A DNA stretch of 64,000 nucleotides. It comes from Ignavibacteriota bacterium. GTDB taxonomy: Bacteria > Bacteroidota > Ignavibacteria > UBA10030 > SZUA-254. Shown piece by piece: positions 8,881 to 17,824 of the stretch. The first letter of the stretch is position 1. Each line of letters starts with the position of its first letter. The notes beneath the pieces are model-generated. The model ran no database searches. It had not been told where the DNA came from and was given only the letters and a program-made list of their open reading frames with translations. A program made the position numbers and the translations under genes. Location of the stretch: contig JACREZ010000013.1 of the NCBI GenBank assembly GCA_016212665.1, positions 42,097 through 106,096 of the forward strand. Direction: 5' to 3'.

Positions 8881-11800
8881 ATGAAAAACAGCATCAGACG
8901 AATTTATTCGTCAATCATTCGCATTGTAATTTTCATTTCCATTGCGATAAGCATCATAGGGATTTGTTCATCCTCTGTTCTTTCTCAATCCAAACCGAAA
9001 AATACTTCTTCAGAAGTTTCTCGTTCAATCCTTGCTGAAGAAAATCACATTGAAGTACAATCATTTGTACATTCACAAACAGAACCTCCACGTTCTGTTT
9101 CGTCCACCCCGATTTCCGGTGACCATTTTGTAGGTTCCGGGCAAGAGTTTACTAAACTTATAGATGCTATATCTGCTCTTAAACTCAACGGCATTTCAGG
9201 GCAGGTCCGACTTCTTCTCACCGATTCGGTTTACATTGAACCACCGATAATAATCGACGGAATTGCAGGCGCAGGTGGATTCAATACTATTACCATTCAA
9301 CCCTCGCTCGGAGTAAATTCTTGTGTTGTTTCTGTTGGCATTGATAATACTGAAAACGGATGCCTCGTCATCAAACAAATCAGCAATGTTGTCATCAATG
9401 GAATGAATGCAAATGGGACGAGCCTTAATGCCTTGACAATAAAATACGATGAGAATCAATCTGAACCCGTAAATCAATATGCAGGCGCCATTCGAATTAT
9501 CTCAAGTTCAAACATTCAAATTCTCAACACAAAAATTCTTGGAAGATTCAACCCAGCCCGAACTAAAGGTTACGATGCAATTTCAACTTTAAGTTCTGTT
9601 GGAACAGGTTCGTGTAATTCTATCAACATCCAGTACTGTATCATAACACGCGGGCGGTATGGAATTAACCAGAACGGCGCTTCTTCATCACAACCTGACA
9701 AATATTGGTTCGTGTCAATGAACAAATTCGGAGGCGGATTTGCTGATATTGCTTCATCTATTTTGATGTTCGACATTCGCGACTCACTTAGTTCAGGTGG
9801 TATTTTACTTAATAGAATTGATTCATCAAGCATTGAATCGAATTTGATAGATGGTGTTCGGATGCCTGCTCAAATTATATTTTCTACTATTGATAACCGA
9901 ATAGCAGGAATAACAACACTTTCAACAACTAACACTACTCTTCGAGCTAACACAATCAATAATGTTGTCTGGGACAGAACCGATGGCTCTACAGCATCTT
10001 CATCAGGCATTAGAGTTACCGGAAATTTATCACTTGCTTCGCCCGGAAATAATTTGCTGGCAAACAACAGCATTTCATCTGTTAATTCACATAAAGACCT
10101 TAGTTCGAATCCAAAATCAGCCGTTTTGGTTTCAGGAATTCATCTTACATTAGATAGACAGCCGAAGATATACTACAACTCCGTTTGGCTTTCTCAAGCA
10201 AGTTCAAATAGCGGAATAAATACTTGTCTTTATGTTCAAGGGGATAGCATGTTATCGTCGGAAGCAAATGTCCGGAACAATGCTTTTATGAACTCCTCTA
10301 CAAACGGAAACGGTTTGGTAACAGTTTTATTTTCCGATAAGAGGTGTTCGGATTTTTCTTATGAAGACCATAATGTTCTCTACTCTCCCAATGGAAGCAT
10401 TTATCAAGGAATTCCAAATATTGAAGGATGGAATTCACAATGCGGACTTAGCCAAACAAGTGTGAGCGGTGACCCCGGCTTCATAAGTCCCACAGACCTT
10501 CATCTGGCAAACTTCGGAACTTCGTATGCAAATAATCTTGGTGTTCAAATTACAGAAGTTGCAAACGATAGAGATGGAGAAATGCGAAACGGCATGAGCC
10601 CCGATGCCGGATGCGATGAAAATGTCACCCTGCAATCTTTCAGTGATATTCAACTTTTTAATATCTCTGCAGGATATTTGTACGGCTCACCGGAAGGACA
10701 ACCGCTCAACTTAACCGTTCGGGGAAAAAACAATGGTTCATCAACTGAAAATATTGTATTGCTTGTTTCTGTATTAAATGAAAACGGAACTGCTATATAC
10801 TACGGTACTGTAACTCTCACCGCACCACCATTTGATTTTTTTTCAGCAACCGTACCCGCGCCATGGGCACCACCGACACTCAGTTCATTAGAATTATATA
10901 CAATACAGGCAGTGAGTCAACATGCTACAGATTCCTACCCTGCTAATGATTCATCATTCAAATCCCACAGAGTTTTTCCGATTTTCGACGGAAACAATTA
11001 CTCAAGTACATTTGAAACAAACACTGAAACAGAAGGCTGGTTGGGAACAGGTGATTGGGAATTAGGTAATCCTCAAAAATTAGGTGGCACTCATTCAGGT
11101 ACTAAGGCTTGGACAACAAAACTCACGGATGAATATTCTCCTAAAAAACATTCATTCTTATTTTCACCCTACTTTGATGTGAGTAACAATTTTTTCCCCA
11201 AGATTCAATTTGCGCACAGTATTCGTACCGAACCATCCTGGGATGGAAGCGTATTTCAATTCACTACAAATATGGGCGCAACTTGGGAAAACATGGAAAA
11301 CCTCAGCGCACCTTATTCCGGTTATTGGTATGATGAATCCGTTTATCAAAATTCTGGCGGTTCTCAAAATTGCTTCGACCAAACTGCCGCCGTCGCTCCG
11401 GATGGTTCCATGTTCCCACAAGGACCGAAATGGACAAGCAATGGTGATTGTTTAGGAAATGACATTGCAGAGGGTCCGTTTGGATATTTTACTTCATTCC
11501 GGCAAACTCAGGAAGTAGCAGGAAAACCACTCGTTCAATTTCGTTACTGGACTTACTCCGATGTAATGAGTGTCGATAGCGGCTGGGCGTTTGATGATTT
11601 TTCATTAAAGGTTGATAGCGGCGGAAGTATCTCGGGTTACAAATTTGAAGATATAAACAAGAACGGAACTCGCGATGCAAGCGAACCAGGAATCGCAGGT
11701 TGGACAATCAACCTACAAGGTCCTGCTTCTCTTACAACACAAACAGATGCGAACGGAAATTACCTGTTTCAGCATTTACCTGAAGGTATTTACATCGTAA

Positions 11801-14800
11801 CAGAATCATTGAAAACCGGATGGATAAAGACATATCCTACATTTGAATTTTATAATATTTCGATTCATCCCGGAAGTCTAACAAATGAAAATATAAATTT
11901 TGGTAATTTCGAGTTAGGCAAAATACGAATAGACCTTGCAATTGATATTGACGGTGACGGAACTGTTGATTCCGTTGACAATGCACCACTCCCCGCAGGA
12001 GAGTTGGCGACATTTGTTCTCAGACAAGATACTACCATTATTTCAGAATTTGTTCATGGAGACGGTTTATTAAGTTATCCTGTTGTGTTAGATGCTGGAA
12101 CGTATGAAGTAGAGCAAATCTCATCGACAAGCGGTTGGATGATTACTTCATTCGATACATTTACTTTCACCATTTCTGAAAGTGGTTTCGAAGATAGTAT
12201 TCGCTTTCTGAATTTTAAGAAAATTTCATTAAGCGGAAAGAAATTCAATGACCTCAACATAAATAGTAATTTTGATACCAACGAGCCTGGTCTATCGGGT
12301 TGGGTTATAACATTGAACAACGGGACATCTGTTACGACTGATAGCACAGGATATTTCGAGTTCAGAAACATCGGTCCCGGTAGTCATAGCCTAATTGAAA
12401 CTAATCAGGCTGGGTGGACACAAACGTTTCCCGGAAGTTCAAATTATTCTTTTACTGCATTGAGTGGAAATAACATAACTGGGATTAATTTCGGCAACTA
12501 TAATTTCGGTAATATCAGCGGTATCAAATTTTATGATGCTAATAATAATGGTGCAAGGGACACTAATGAAACAGGTTTATCAAACTGGAAAATCGTTCTA
12601 AAAGGAACTGTCAACGAAACAACATTCACTTCATCCGACGGATATTATGAATTTAACAATCTTCCTGCCGGAGCGTACAGAATTCATGAAGTGTATCAGG
12701 CAGGATGGCAACAGACGTATCCGGCTAACCTCCGTTATTTTGATACTATCAAAACAAGCGGGCAAAGAATTACTAATCAGGATTTCGGTAATTATAAATT
12801 ACCAAATTCTTTGAGTGGAATGAAGTTCTTTGACATCAATGCAAACGGAGTAAAAGATTCTCTTGAACCGGGTTTAGAAAACTGGAAAATAAAATTATTT
12901 GATTCGTCCCGAAGCACTGTCATGGTAGATACAACTGATTCACTTGGGAATTATTCATTCCAGAATCTTCCCGACGGTGTGTATATCATCAAAGAAGTTT
13001 TGAAAGATGAATGGGTACAAACATATCCTCGTTCGGTGGATGTAGCAACCGGTTATCAACCGGGAATTTACATTCTGAAATTATCGCAGGGAATAAGTAA
13101 GACCGGACTTGATTTTGGGAACACGATAGCGTGCCGTTATATCGGGCAGGTAGGTGGTTCATGGCAAGACCCGGCAAATTGGAGCTGCGGTCATCCGCCC
13201 GATGCCGGGACTCCGATAATTATTCCTCGTGATACTTCTGTCGTGATAGATTCATTACCATCTGATAGTATTCATTCTGTTCGTATTCAACAAGGAGGGA
13301 GAATTCATTTTGGATTGTTAAACATGTTTCTCCGCATTCAAGGGAGATTACAAATTGATTCGGGCGGGACACTTTCTTTCGATGGCGGGACAATGTCATC
13401 CCTTACCAACGCTCAATCCGGACTTGTACTATATGGCGATTGGATTAACTATGGAATATTTGCTCCAGGACAATCAACTATTGTTTTCAAGGGAGATTCT
13501 GCAAAATCAATTGTTGCCGGTGATATAGTTAATGAAAGTGAAACAATTACTCTTCCGGGAAAAGAGAGAACTCCAAATGATTATACATCAAATAGTTTCT
13601 ATAATCTTGTCATTGATGGCGAGAACACAAATCTAATTGGCAATATGAGAATTCAAAACAGTCTTGCGTTGTACAGGTCGTTGAATACGCGGGCTGAGGA
13701 TACGATTACTATTGAGAATCCTTCGCCCGATGCTATCGACAGTACAGGAATTTTGCCCCGTGGTTCCATCAGAAGAGTGATTAACACAATCAGTGGCGGA
13801 ACATATAGATTTGAAAGTACATCCTCCTCTCTATCATTTAACGCAGGAGAAGAATTACCGGACACCGTACTTATTACAACGTTGCCCGATACAACCACCG
13901 ATGTTTTCGATTTTCACTGGAAGGTAGTTGGCGGTGTGCTTGATACAATTTCAAATACAGTGACAGTTGATTCGATTGGAAAATTCTCGAAGTGGGTGCT
14001 CGGCAAACCCGGTACTGGATATAACAAAGCAACCAACACTTCAATCAACTATGGTTCTCCTACAGTGAGCAGGATGTACACAATTACAAATTCAGGCGGA
14101 GGTAATTTTAACGCAACGCTACAACTACGTTACGACGACGATGAATTATTTGAAGGTCAATCACAATCCGACCTTCGGTTATTGCAGGGTCCAATCGTGG
14201 CAGATACAATGCACCAAAACTGGAATATGATTTCAATCCCGGTACTCCCGGAAACAACCTACGAGGTTGCCGCACTGTTTCCTTCAGCAAATTCAAATGC
14301 TTTTAAATTCAACCAGAATAGTGGCTATCTTCAGCAATCTTCACTTGATATTGGCTCAGGTTACTGGTTAAAATTTCCTGCAACAGAGTTCGTTGGCATC
14401 CTTGGTGAAGAACAACGCACCCTCACAGTAGATGTTGAAAGCGGTTGGAATTTGGTCGGAACTATTAGTTTTCCAATTGCCGCATCATCAGTCACTGATA
14501 CTACCGGAGCAGAAATTTCCGGTGTATTTTTTGGGTATCGTAACGGGTATTTTGTATCAGATACTCTTCGTGCTCTTCATGCATATTGGATAAAAGTTAA
14601 TAATGCTGGAAGTTTGACGTTCCAACAAAGTTCTCAGGGTACTGCGAAAACATCTTCAGCGTATAGAATACTAAAAAGTCTTGGAGAAATGTTGGTATCC
14701 GATGCAAATGGGAATAACCAATCACTCTATTTTGGTTCGAGTAATGAAATCACGGAAAGTACATTTGAAATGCCGCCATTGTCGCCATCCGGTATTTTCG

Positions 14801-15348
14801 ATGCACGATTCGCTCATAATTCAATCGCAGCCATTCGGCACAAAGAAATCGTTAGAGAAATTCCGATTCAAATCACCTCAGCGAAATACCCGCTCACAAT
14901 TTCATGGGAAACGTTGGAACACTCTTCCATTTCCGCAGACCTCGTAATTGACAAACGCAGTATACCGCTTTTGGGAAAAGGACAAACAACAGTATTAACA
15001 CCCACATCGTATGTAGGGTTAAGATTATTGCCGTCCAGAGACGTATCAATTCCTATGAAGTTTGCGTTGTATCAGAACTATCCAAATCCGTTCAATCCAT
15101 CAACAACAATTCGATACGATATTCCAACCGACGGATTTGTAACACTGAAAGTGTTTAACGTATTGGGGCAACTCGTTGCTACACTCATTGAAAACAAACA
15201 ACAACAGGCGGGGAAATATTCAGAGTTGTTTAACAACGAGGTATTATCAAGTGGCGTTTATTTTTATAGTATTACTGTCACTGATGCCTCAACATCAAAT
15301 CATAAAGTTATGTATCAGACACAACGCAAAATGCTTCTGATGAAATAG
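8881..15348 (+). CDS. Giant T9SS-exported protein (beta-helix, SdrD-B repeats)
   Basis: A GGAG Shine-Dalgarno sits 8 nt before the ATG, and a signal sequence ends near SSSVLSQ. The 2155-aa protein has a right-handed beta-helix-like region (about aa 80-580, Asn/Ser/Ile-rich with NISSIN-type turns). Next is a jelly-roll-like segment (about 690-910), then four SdrD-B domains with Ca-binding D-x-N-x-N-G motifs plus one diverged copy (about 913-1416). Then comes a GGSWQDPANW module (from about 1420), the shared FSKWVLGKPGTGY and AYW(V/I)K regions, and a sorting domain (YQNYPNPFNP, about aa 2060-2155). From the GGSW module onward it is collinear with the gene upstream, so the two arose by duplication of a common C-terminal part. 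It has no recognised catalytic residues; a role as surface adhesin or stalk is inferred. Confidence 0.85.
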   Translation: MKNSIRRIYSSIIRIVIFISIAISIIGICSSSVLSQSKPKNTSSEVSRSILAEENHIEVQSFVHSQTEPPRSVSSTPISGDHFVGSGQEFTKLIDAISALKLNGISGQVRLLLTDSVYIEPPIIIDGIAGAGGFNTITIQPSLGVNSCVVSVGIDNTENGCLVIKQISNVVINGMNANGTSLNALTIKYDENQSEPVNQYAGAIRIISSSNIQILNTKILGRFNPARTKGYDAISTLSSVGTGSCNSINIQYCIITRGRYGINQNGASSSQPDKYWFVSMNKFGGGFADIASSILMFDIRDSLSSGGILLNRIDSSSIESNLIDGVRMPAQIIFSTIDNRIAGITTLSTTNTTLRANTINNVVWDRTDGSTASSSGIRVTGNLSLASPGNNLLANNSISSVNSHKDLSSNPKSAVLVSGIHLTLDRQPKIYYNSVWLSQASSNSGINTCLYVQGDSMLSSEANVRNNAFMNSSTNGNGLVTVLFSDKRCSDFSYEDHNVLYSPNGSIYQGIPNIEGWNSQCGLSQTSVSGDPGFISPTDLHLANFGTSYANNLGVQITEVANDRDGEMRNGMSPDAGCDENVTLQSFSDIQLFNISAGYLYGSPEGQPLNLTVRGKNNGSSTENIVLLVSVLNENGTAIYYGTVTLTAPPFDFFSATVPAPWAPPTLSSLELYTIQAVSQHATDSYPANDSSFKSHRVFPIFDGNNYSSTFETNTETEGWLGTGDWELGNPQKLGGTHSGTKAWTTKLTDEYSPKKHSFLFSPYFDVSNNFFPKIQFAHSIRTEPSWDGSVFQFTTNMGATWENMENLSAPYSGYWYDESVYQNSGGSQNCFDQTAAVAPDGSMFPQGPKWTSNGDCLGNDIAEGPFGYFTSFRQTQEVAGKPLVQFRYWTYSDVMSVDSGWAFDDFSLKVDSGGSISGYKFEDINKNGTRDASEPGIAGWTINLQGPASLTTQTDANGNYLFQHLPEGIYIVTESLKTGWIKTYPTFEFYNISIHPGSLTNENINFGNFELGKIRIDLAIDIDGDGTVDSVDNAPLPAGELATFVLRQDTTIISEFVHGDGLLSYPVVLDAGTYEVEQISSTSGWMITSFDTFTFTISESGFEDSIRFLNFKKISLSGKKFNDLNINSNFDTNEPGLSGWVITLNNGTSVTTDSTGYFEFRNIGPGSHSLIETNQAGWTQTFPGSSNYSFTALSGNNITGINFGNYNFGNISGIKFYDANNNGARDTNETGLSNWKIVLKGTVNETTFTSSDGYYEFNNLPAGAYRIHEVYQAGWQQTYPANLRYFDTIKTSGQRITNQDFGNYKLPNSLSGMKFFDINANGVKDSLEPGLENWKIKLFDSSRSTVMVDTTDSLGNYSFQNLPDGVYIIKEVLKDEWVQTYPRSVDVATGYQPGIYILKLSQGISKTGLDFGNTIACRYIGQVGGSWQDPANWSCGHPPDAGTPIIIPRDTSVVIDSLPSDSIHSVRIQQGGRIHFGLLNMFLRIQGRLQIDSGGTLSFDGGTMSSLTNAQSGLVLYGDWINYGIFAPGQSTIVFKGDSAKSIVAGDIVNESETITLPGKERTPNDYTSNSFYNLVIDGENTNLIGNMRIQNSLALYRSLNTRAEDTITIENPSPDAIDSTGILPRGSIRRVINTISGGTYRFESTSSSLSFNAGEELPDTVLITTLPDTTTDVFDFHWKVVGGVLDTISNTVTVDSIGKFSKWVLGKPGTGYNKATNTSINYGSPTVSRMYTITNSGGGNFNATLQLRYDDDELFEGQSQSDLRLLQGPIVADTMHQNWNMISIPVLPETTYEVAALFPSANSNAFKFNQNSGYLQQSSLDIGSGYWLKFPATEFVGILGEEQRTLTVDVESGWNLVGTISFPIAASSVTDTTGAEISGVFFGYRNGYFVSDTLRALHAYWIKVNNAGSLTFQQSSQGTAKTSSAYRILKSLGEMLVSDANGNNQSLYFGSSNEITESTFEMPPLSPSGIFDARFAHNSIAAIRHKEIVREIPIQITSAKYPLTISWETLEHSSISADLVIDKRSIPLLGKGQTTVLTPTSYVGLRLLPSRDVSIPMKFALYQNYPNPFNPSTTIRYDIPTDGFVTLKVFNVLGQLVATLIENKQQQAGKYSELFNNEVLSSGVYFYSITVTDASTSNHKVMYQTQRKMLLMK

Positions 15349-15366
15349 TGTCAAAGGTATTAATGA

Positions 15367-15396
15367 AAAAGCCGGTCAATGAACTGACCGGCTTTT
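15367..15396. terminator. Bidirectional intrinsic terminator
   Basis: A perfect 12-bp stem (15367-15378 with 15385-15396) with a 6-nt loop has A-rich left and T-rich right arms. It sits between the convergent surface-protein and cyclase genes and can end both transcripts. Confidence 0.85.
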
Positions 15397-15414
15397 CACA
15401 GTTGGCGTTGGTAA

Positions 15415-17700
15415 CTACCGTTTAGCAGCTATAATCAAGTCTGCTTCATTCCGATACGTTTGTAAATCAATATCATTTGTTATAAATGCCTCATCATATT
15501 CCGGATTCATAGCACGTGCACGCGAAAACCAGGAAATCATTTCTTGCTTCTTACCCAGAATTGCATACACCCGCGCTGCACCCATGAGATTGTTTTCTGA
15601 GGAATCCATTTTCACTGCTGTCAGTATATTTGAAATTGCTTTTTCATTTTCTCCAAGTCGGGCGGAAAATAATCCAACAAAATAATAATGTTCTGCAACA
15701 TTGGGATTGAGCTTTGTATTTTCTTCTGCAAGACTTAGTCCATCACGCCAGGCTTTTACCGCAACATCCTTTTTCGCGCGACGATATTGTGTTATCCCCA
15801 ATGTATAAATCAACCGATAATTCGAAGGCTCATACTTTAAGCATGCTACTATTGTTGATTCTGCCTTTGTATAATTACCTTTATTGAGAAAAAGAATACC
15901 GAGATATTCAGCGGTGATAGGATTCGCCGGATTGAGTTTCAATGCATTTTCATAAGAAAGAAGCGCGCTGTCTTGTTTACCCAATATCTCGTACAGGTAT
16001 GCCAAGTTAATCCATGGTAATTCATGTTCCGGATTTAATTTTGTGGCTCGCCTGAAGACTTCAACAGACTCATCATATTTCTTCATCATGGCGTAACCAA
16101 CAGCTAAGTTGACGGAAATGTTATAGTTTGTCGGTTCTATTTCAAACGCTTTCAACAACACACTGATTGCTTTTGGGGGGTCATTAAGATTTAATAAGTA
16201 TTCATTCGCTAAGGTGACATATGCCCGCATCAGATTAGGATCCATTTGAATTGAACGTTCCAAATATTCCACTCCCTTTTTTCTATCTCCTCGCTCGATG
16301 TTCAGTCGACCGAGCAACAAATATGCTTCAGAATTTGTACTATCGAAAGATAATACTTTTCGAATATTTTTTTCTGCCTCAATTAACCATCTCTCATTTA
16401 AATCATAGCCTCGTTCGTGATTCAGTAACTGTGTGCTTGCTAGTTTTATGTATGCAGGGAGAAATTTTTCATCTTTTTCAATCGCCTGAGTTAGTTCGGA
16501 TATTGCTAATTGGTTATCTTCCTTCCGTTCTCGTCGGTCATATTCTAATCCAGCCATGAAATGCTCATACGCTTCCGGCTTCGGAACATAATCTCCCTTG
16601 ATTTGTGATTCAAATAATGAAACAACTTGTCGAAGTATTTCACCTCGAATTTTCGACATATCCTTTTTCTTAAGATAAGAGAAATCCCGGCTTTCAATGT
16701 CCCGTTGTTCATGTGGTTCAACCAATCGGAACCGTATCGTTAAATCATCATCTTGAAATTCTAAAGACCCTCTTAACAAATACCGCACATTTAATTCTTT
16801 GGCAATTTCATCTTCTCCTTTTTTAGTGTTTCTATATCCGTCAGTACTTCCTGATTGAAGAACTTTAATATGAGTCATGTTTTGCAAGGAAGTACGAATG
16901 TCATCTGTAAAACTACCAGCGAGATATGAAAAAGATGAGTCACCTTTATAGTCGAATGGTAAAACTGCTAACGAATTGGGCGGTGGTTCCGGCGCAAACA
17001 CAAAAATATAAACTGCAGCAAGAACAAGAATGGTTGCAAATCCATATGCAATTCTCTTCTTCGTTTTTTTTCGCTTGAGGATTGTTTTCGCCACATACAA
17101 GTTTGTTGAAAATTTCCCGCTCGCCTTGTCTGTCGGAATGACAATGATTTGATAAACTTTTATCGGTTGGTCAATTCCCTTCAACTGCGGGACACCAAGA
17201 TTCAACACCTTGATGTTTAGTTTCATCCTTACTTGCTGATAGACACTTTCCGATATGTTGACACCGCCAACTTCAGCAATGGATTGAACACGGGAAGCGA
17301 TATTGACGCCATCACCAAAAACATCGTTTTCTTTAACAAACACATCACCAAGATGGACGCCGATTCGAACGGTGATTTTTTCGTCTTCGTTTTTGATTTG
17401 GGAATTGTATTGAAGGAAACTTTGCTGAACTTCGACTGCGCATTGAGTCGCACTCACAACGCTGTCGAAGGTAACAAGAAATGCATCCCCGATGGTTTTA
17501 ATAACAACGCCTCCGTACTTATGTACTGCTTCGGTCATCATCCTGTTATGAATGCCGAGCATACGCATGGTGCCTACTTCATCACGCTGCATTTTGCCGG
17601 AAAAATCTTTGATGTCCGTAAACATGATTGCGCAAAGTTTACGGACACCTTTTTCCGATTCCTGATTGTGTATTGAGTTTATATTGTTTTCGTCAGCCAT
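15415..17700 (-). CDS. Class III adenylyl cyclase with membrane anchor, FlgO/TolB-like domain and TPRs
   Basis: The 761-aa protein begins with a cyclase homology domain (aa 20-185) that keeps all six canonical residues. These are metal-binding D29 and D72, purine-specifying K68 and D126, and transition-state N133 and R137. The K/D pair predicts ATP over GTP as substrate. A single transmembrane helix follows (about aa 217-235). Next is a FlgO/TolB-like segment beginning LAVLPFDYKGD (about 243-360), then about ten TPR units to the C-terminus. This order puts the cyclase in the cytoplasm and the TPR part outside the inner membrane, where it may sense envelope proteins. It is convergent with the surface-protein genes, and the pyrophosphatase gene follows in the same direction upstream. 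Confidence 0.85.
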   Translation of the reverse strand: MADENNINSIHNQESEKGVRKLCAIMFTDIKDFSGKMQRDEVGTMRMLGIHNRMMTEAVHKYGGVVIKTIGDAFLVTFDSVVSATQCAVEVQQSFLQYNSQIKNEDEKITVRIGVHLGDVFVKENDVFGDGVNIASRVQSIAEVGGVNISESVYQQVRMKLNIKVLNLGVPQLKGIDQPIKVYQIIVIPTDKASGKFSTNLYVAKTILKRKKTKKRIAYGFATILVLAAVYIFVFAPEPPPNSLAVLPFDYKGDSSFSYLAGSFTDDIRTSLQNMTHIKVLQSGSTDGYRNTKKGEDEIAKELNVRYLLRGSLEFQDDDLTIRFRLVEPHEQRDIESRDFSYLKKKDMSKIRGEILRQVVSLFESQIKGDYVPKPEAYEHFMAGLEYDRRERKEDNQLAISELTQAIEKDEKFLPAYIKLASTQLLNHERGYDLNERWLIEAEKNIRKVLSFDSTNSEAYLLLGRLNIERGDRKKGVEYLERSIQMDPNLMRAYVTLANEYLLNLNDPPKAISVLLKAFEIEPTNYNISVNLAVGYAMMKKYDESVEVFRRATKLNPEHELPWINLAYLYEILGKQDSALLSYENALKLNPANPITAEYLGILFLNKGNYTKAESTIVACLKYEPSNYRLIYTLGITQYRRAKKDVAVKAWRDGLSLAEENTKLNPNVAEHYYFVGLFSARLGENEKAISNILTAVKMDSSENNLMGAARVYAILGKKQEMISWFSRARAMNPEYDEAFITNDIDLQTYRNEADLIIAAKR

Positions 17701-17824
17701 GTATTATTTTCGGGCATATATGTACGAAATTCAAACTACTAAAGCAAGAATAATTTCTCTTGTTTACTCAACACAAGTACTTTTGTTTCGCCTCCCGAAA
17801 AATTTCCCCGATATTCAATCACCG

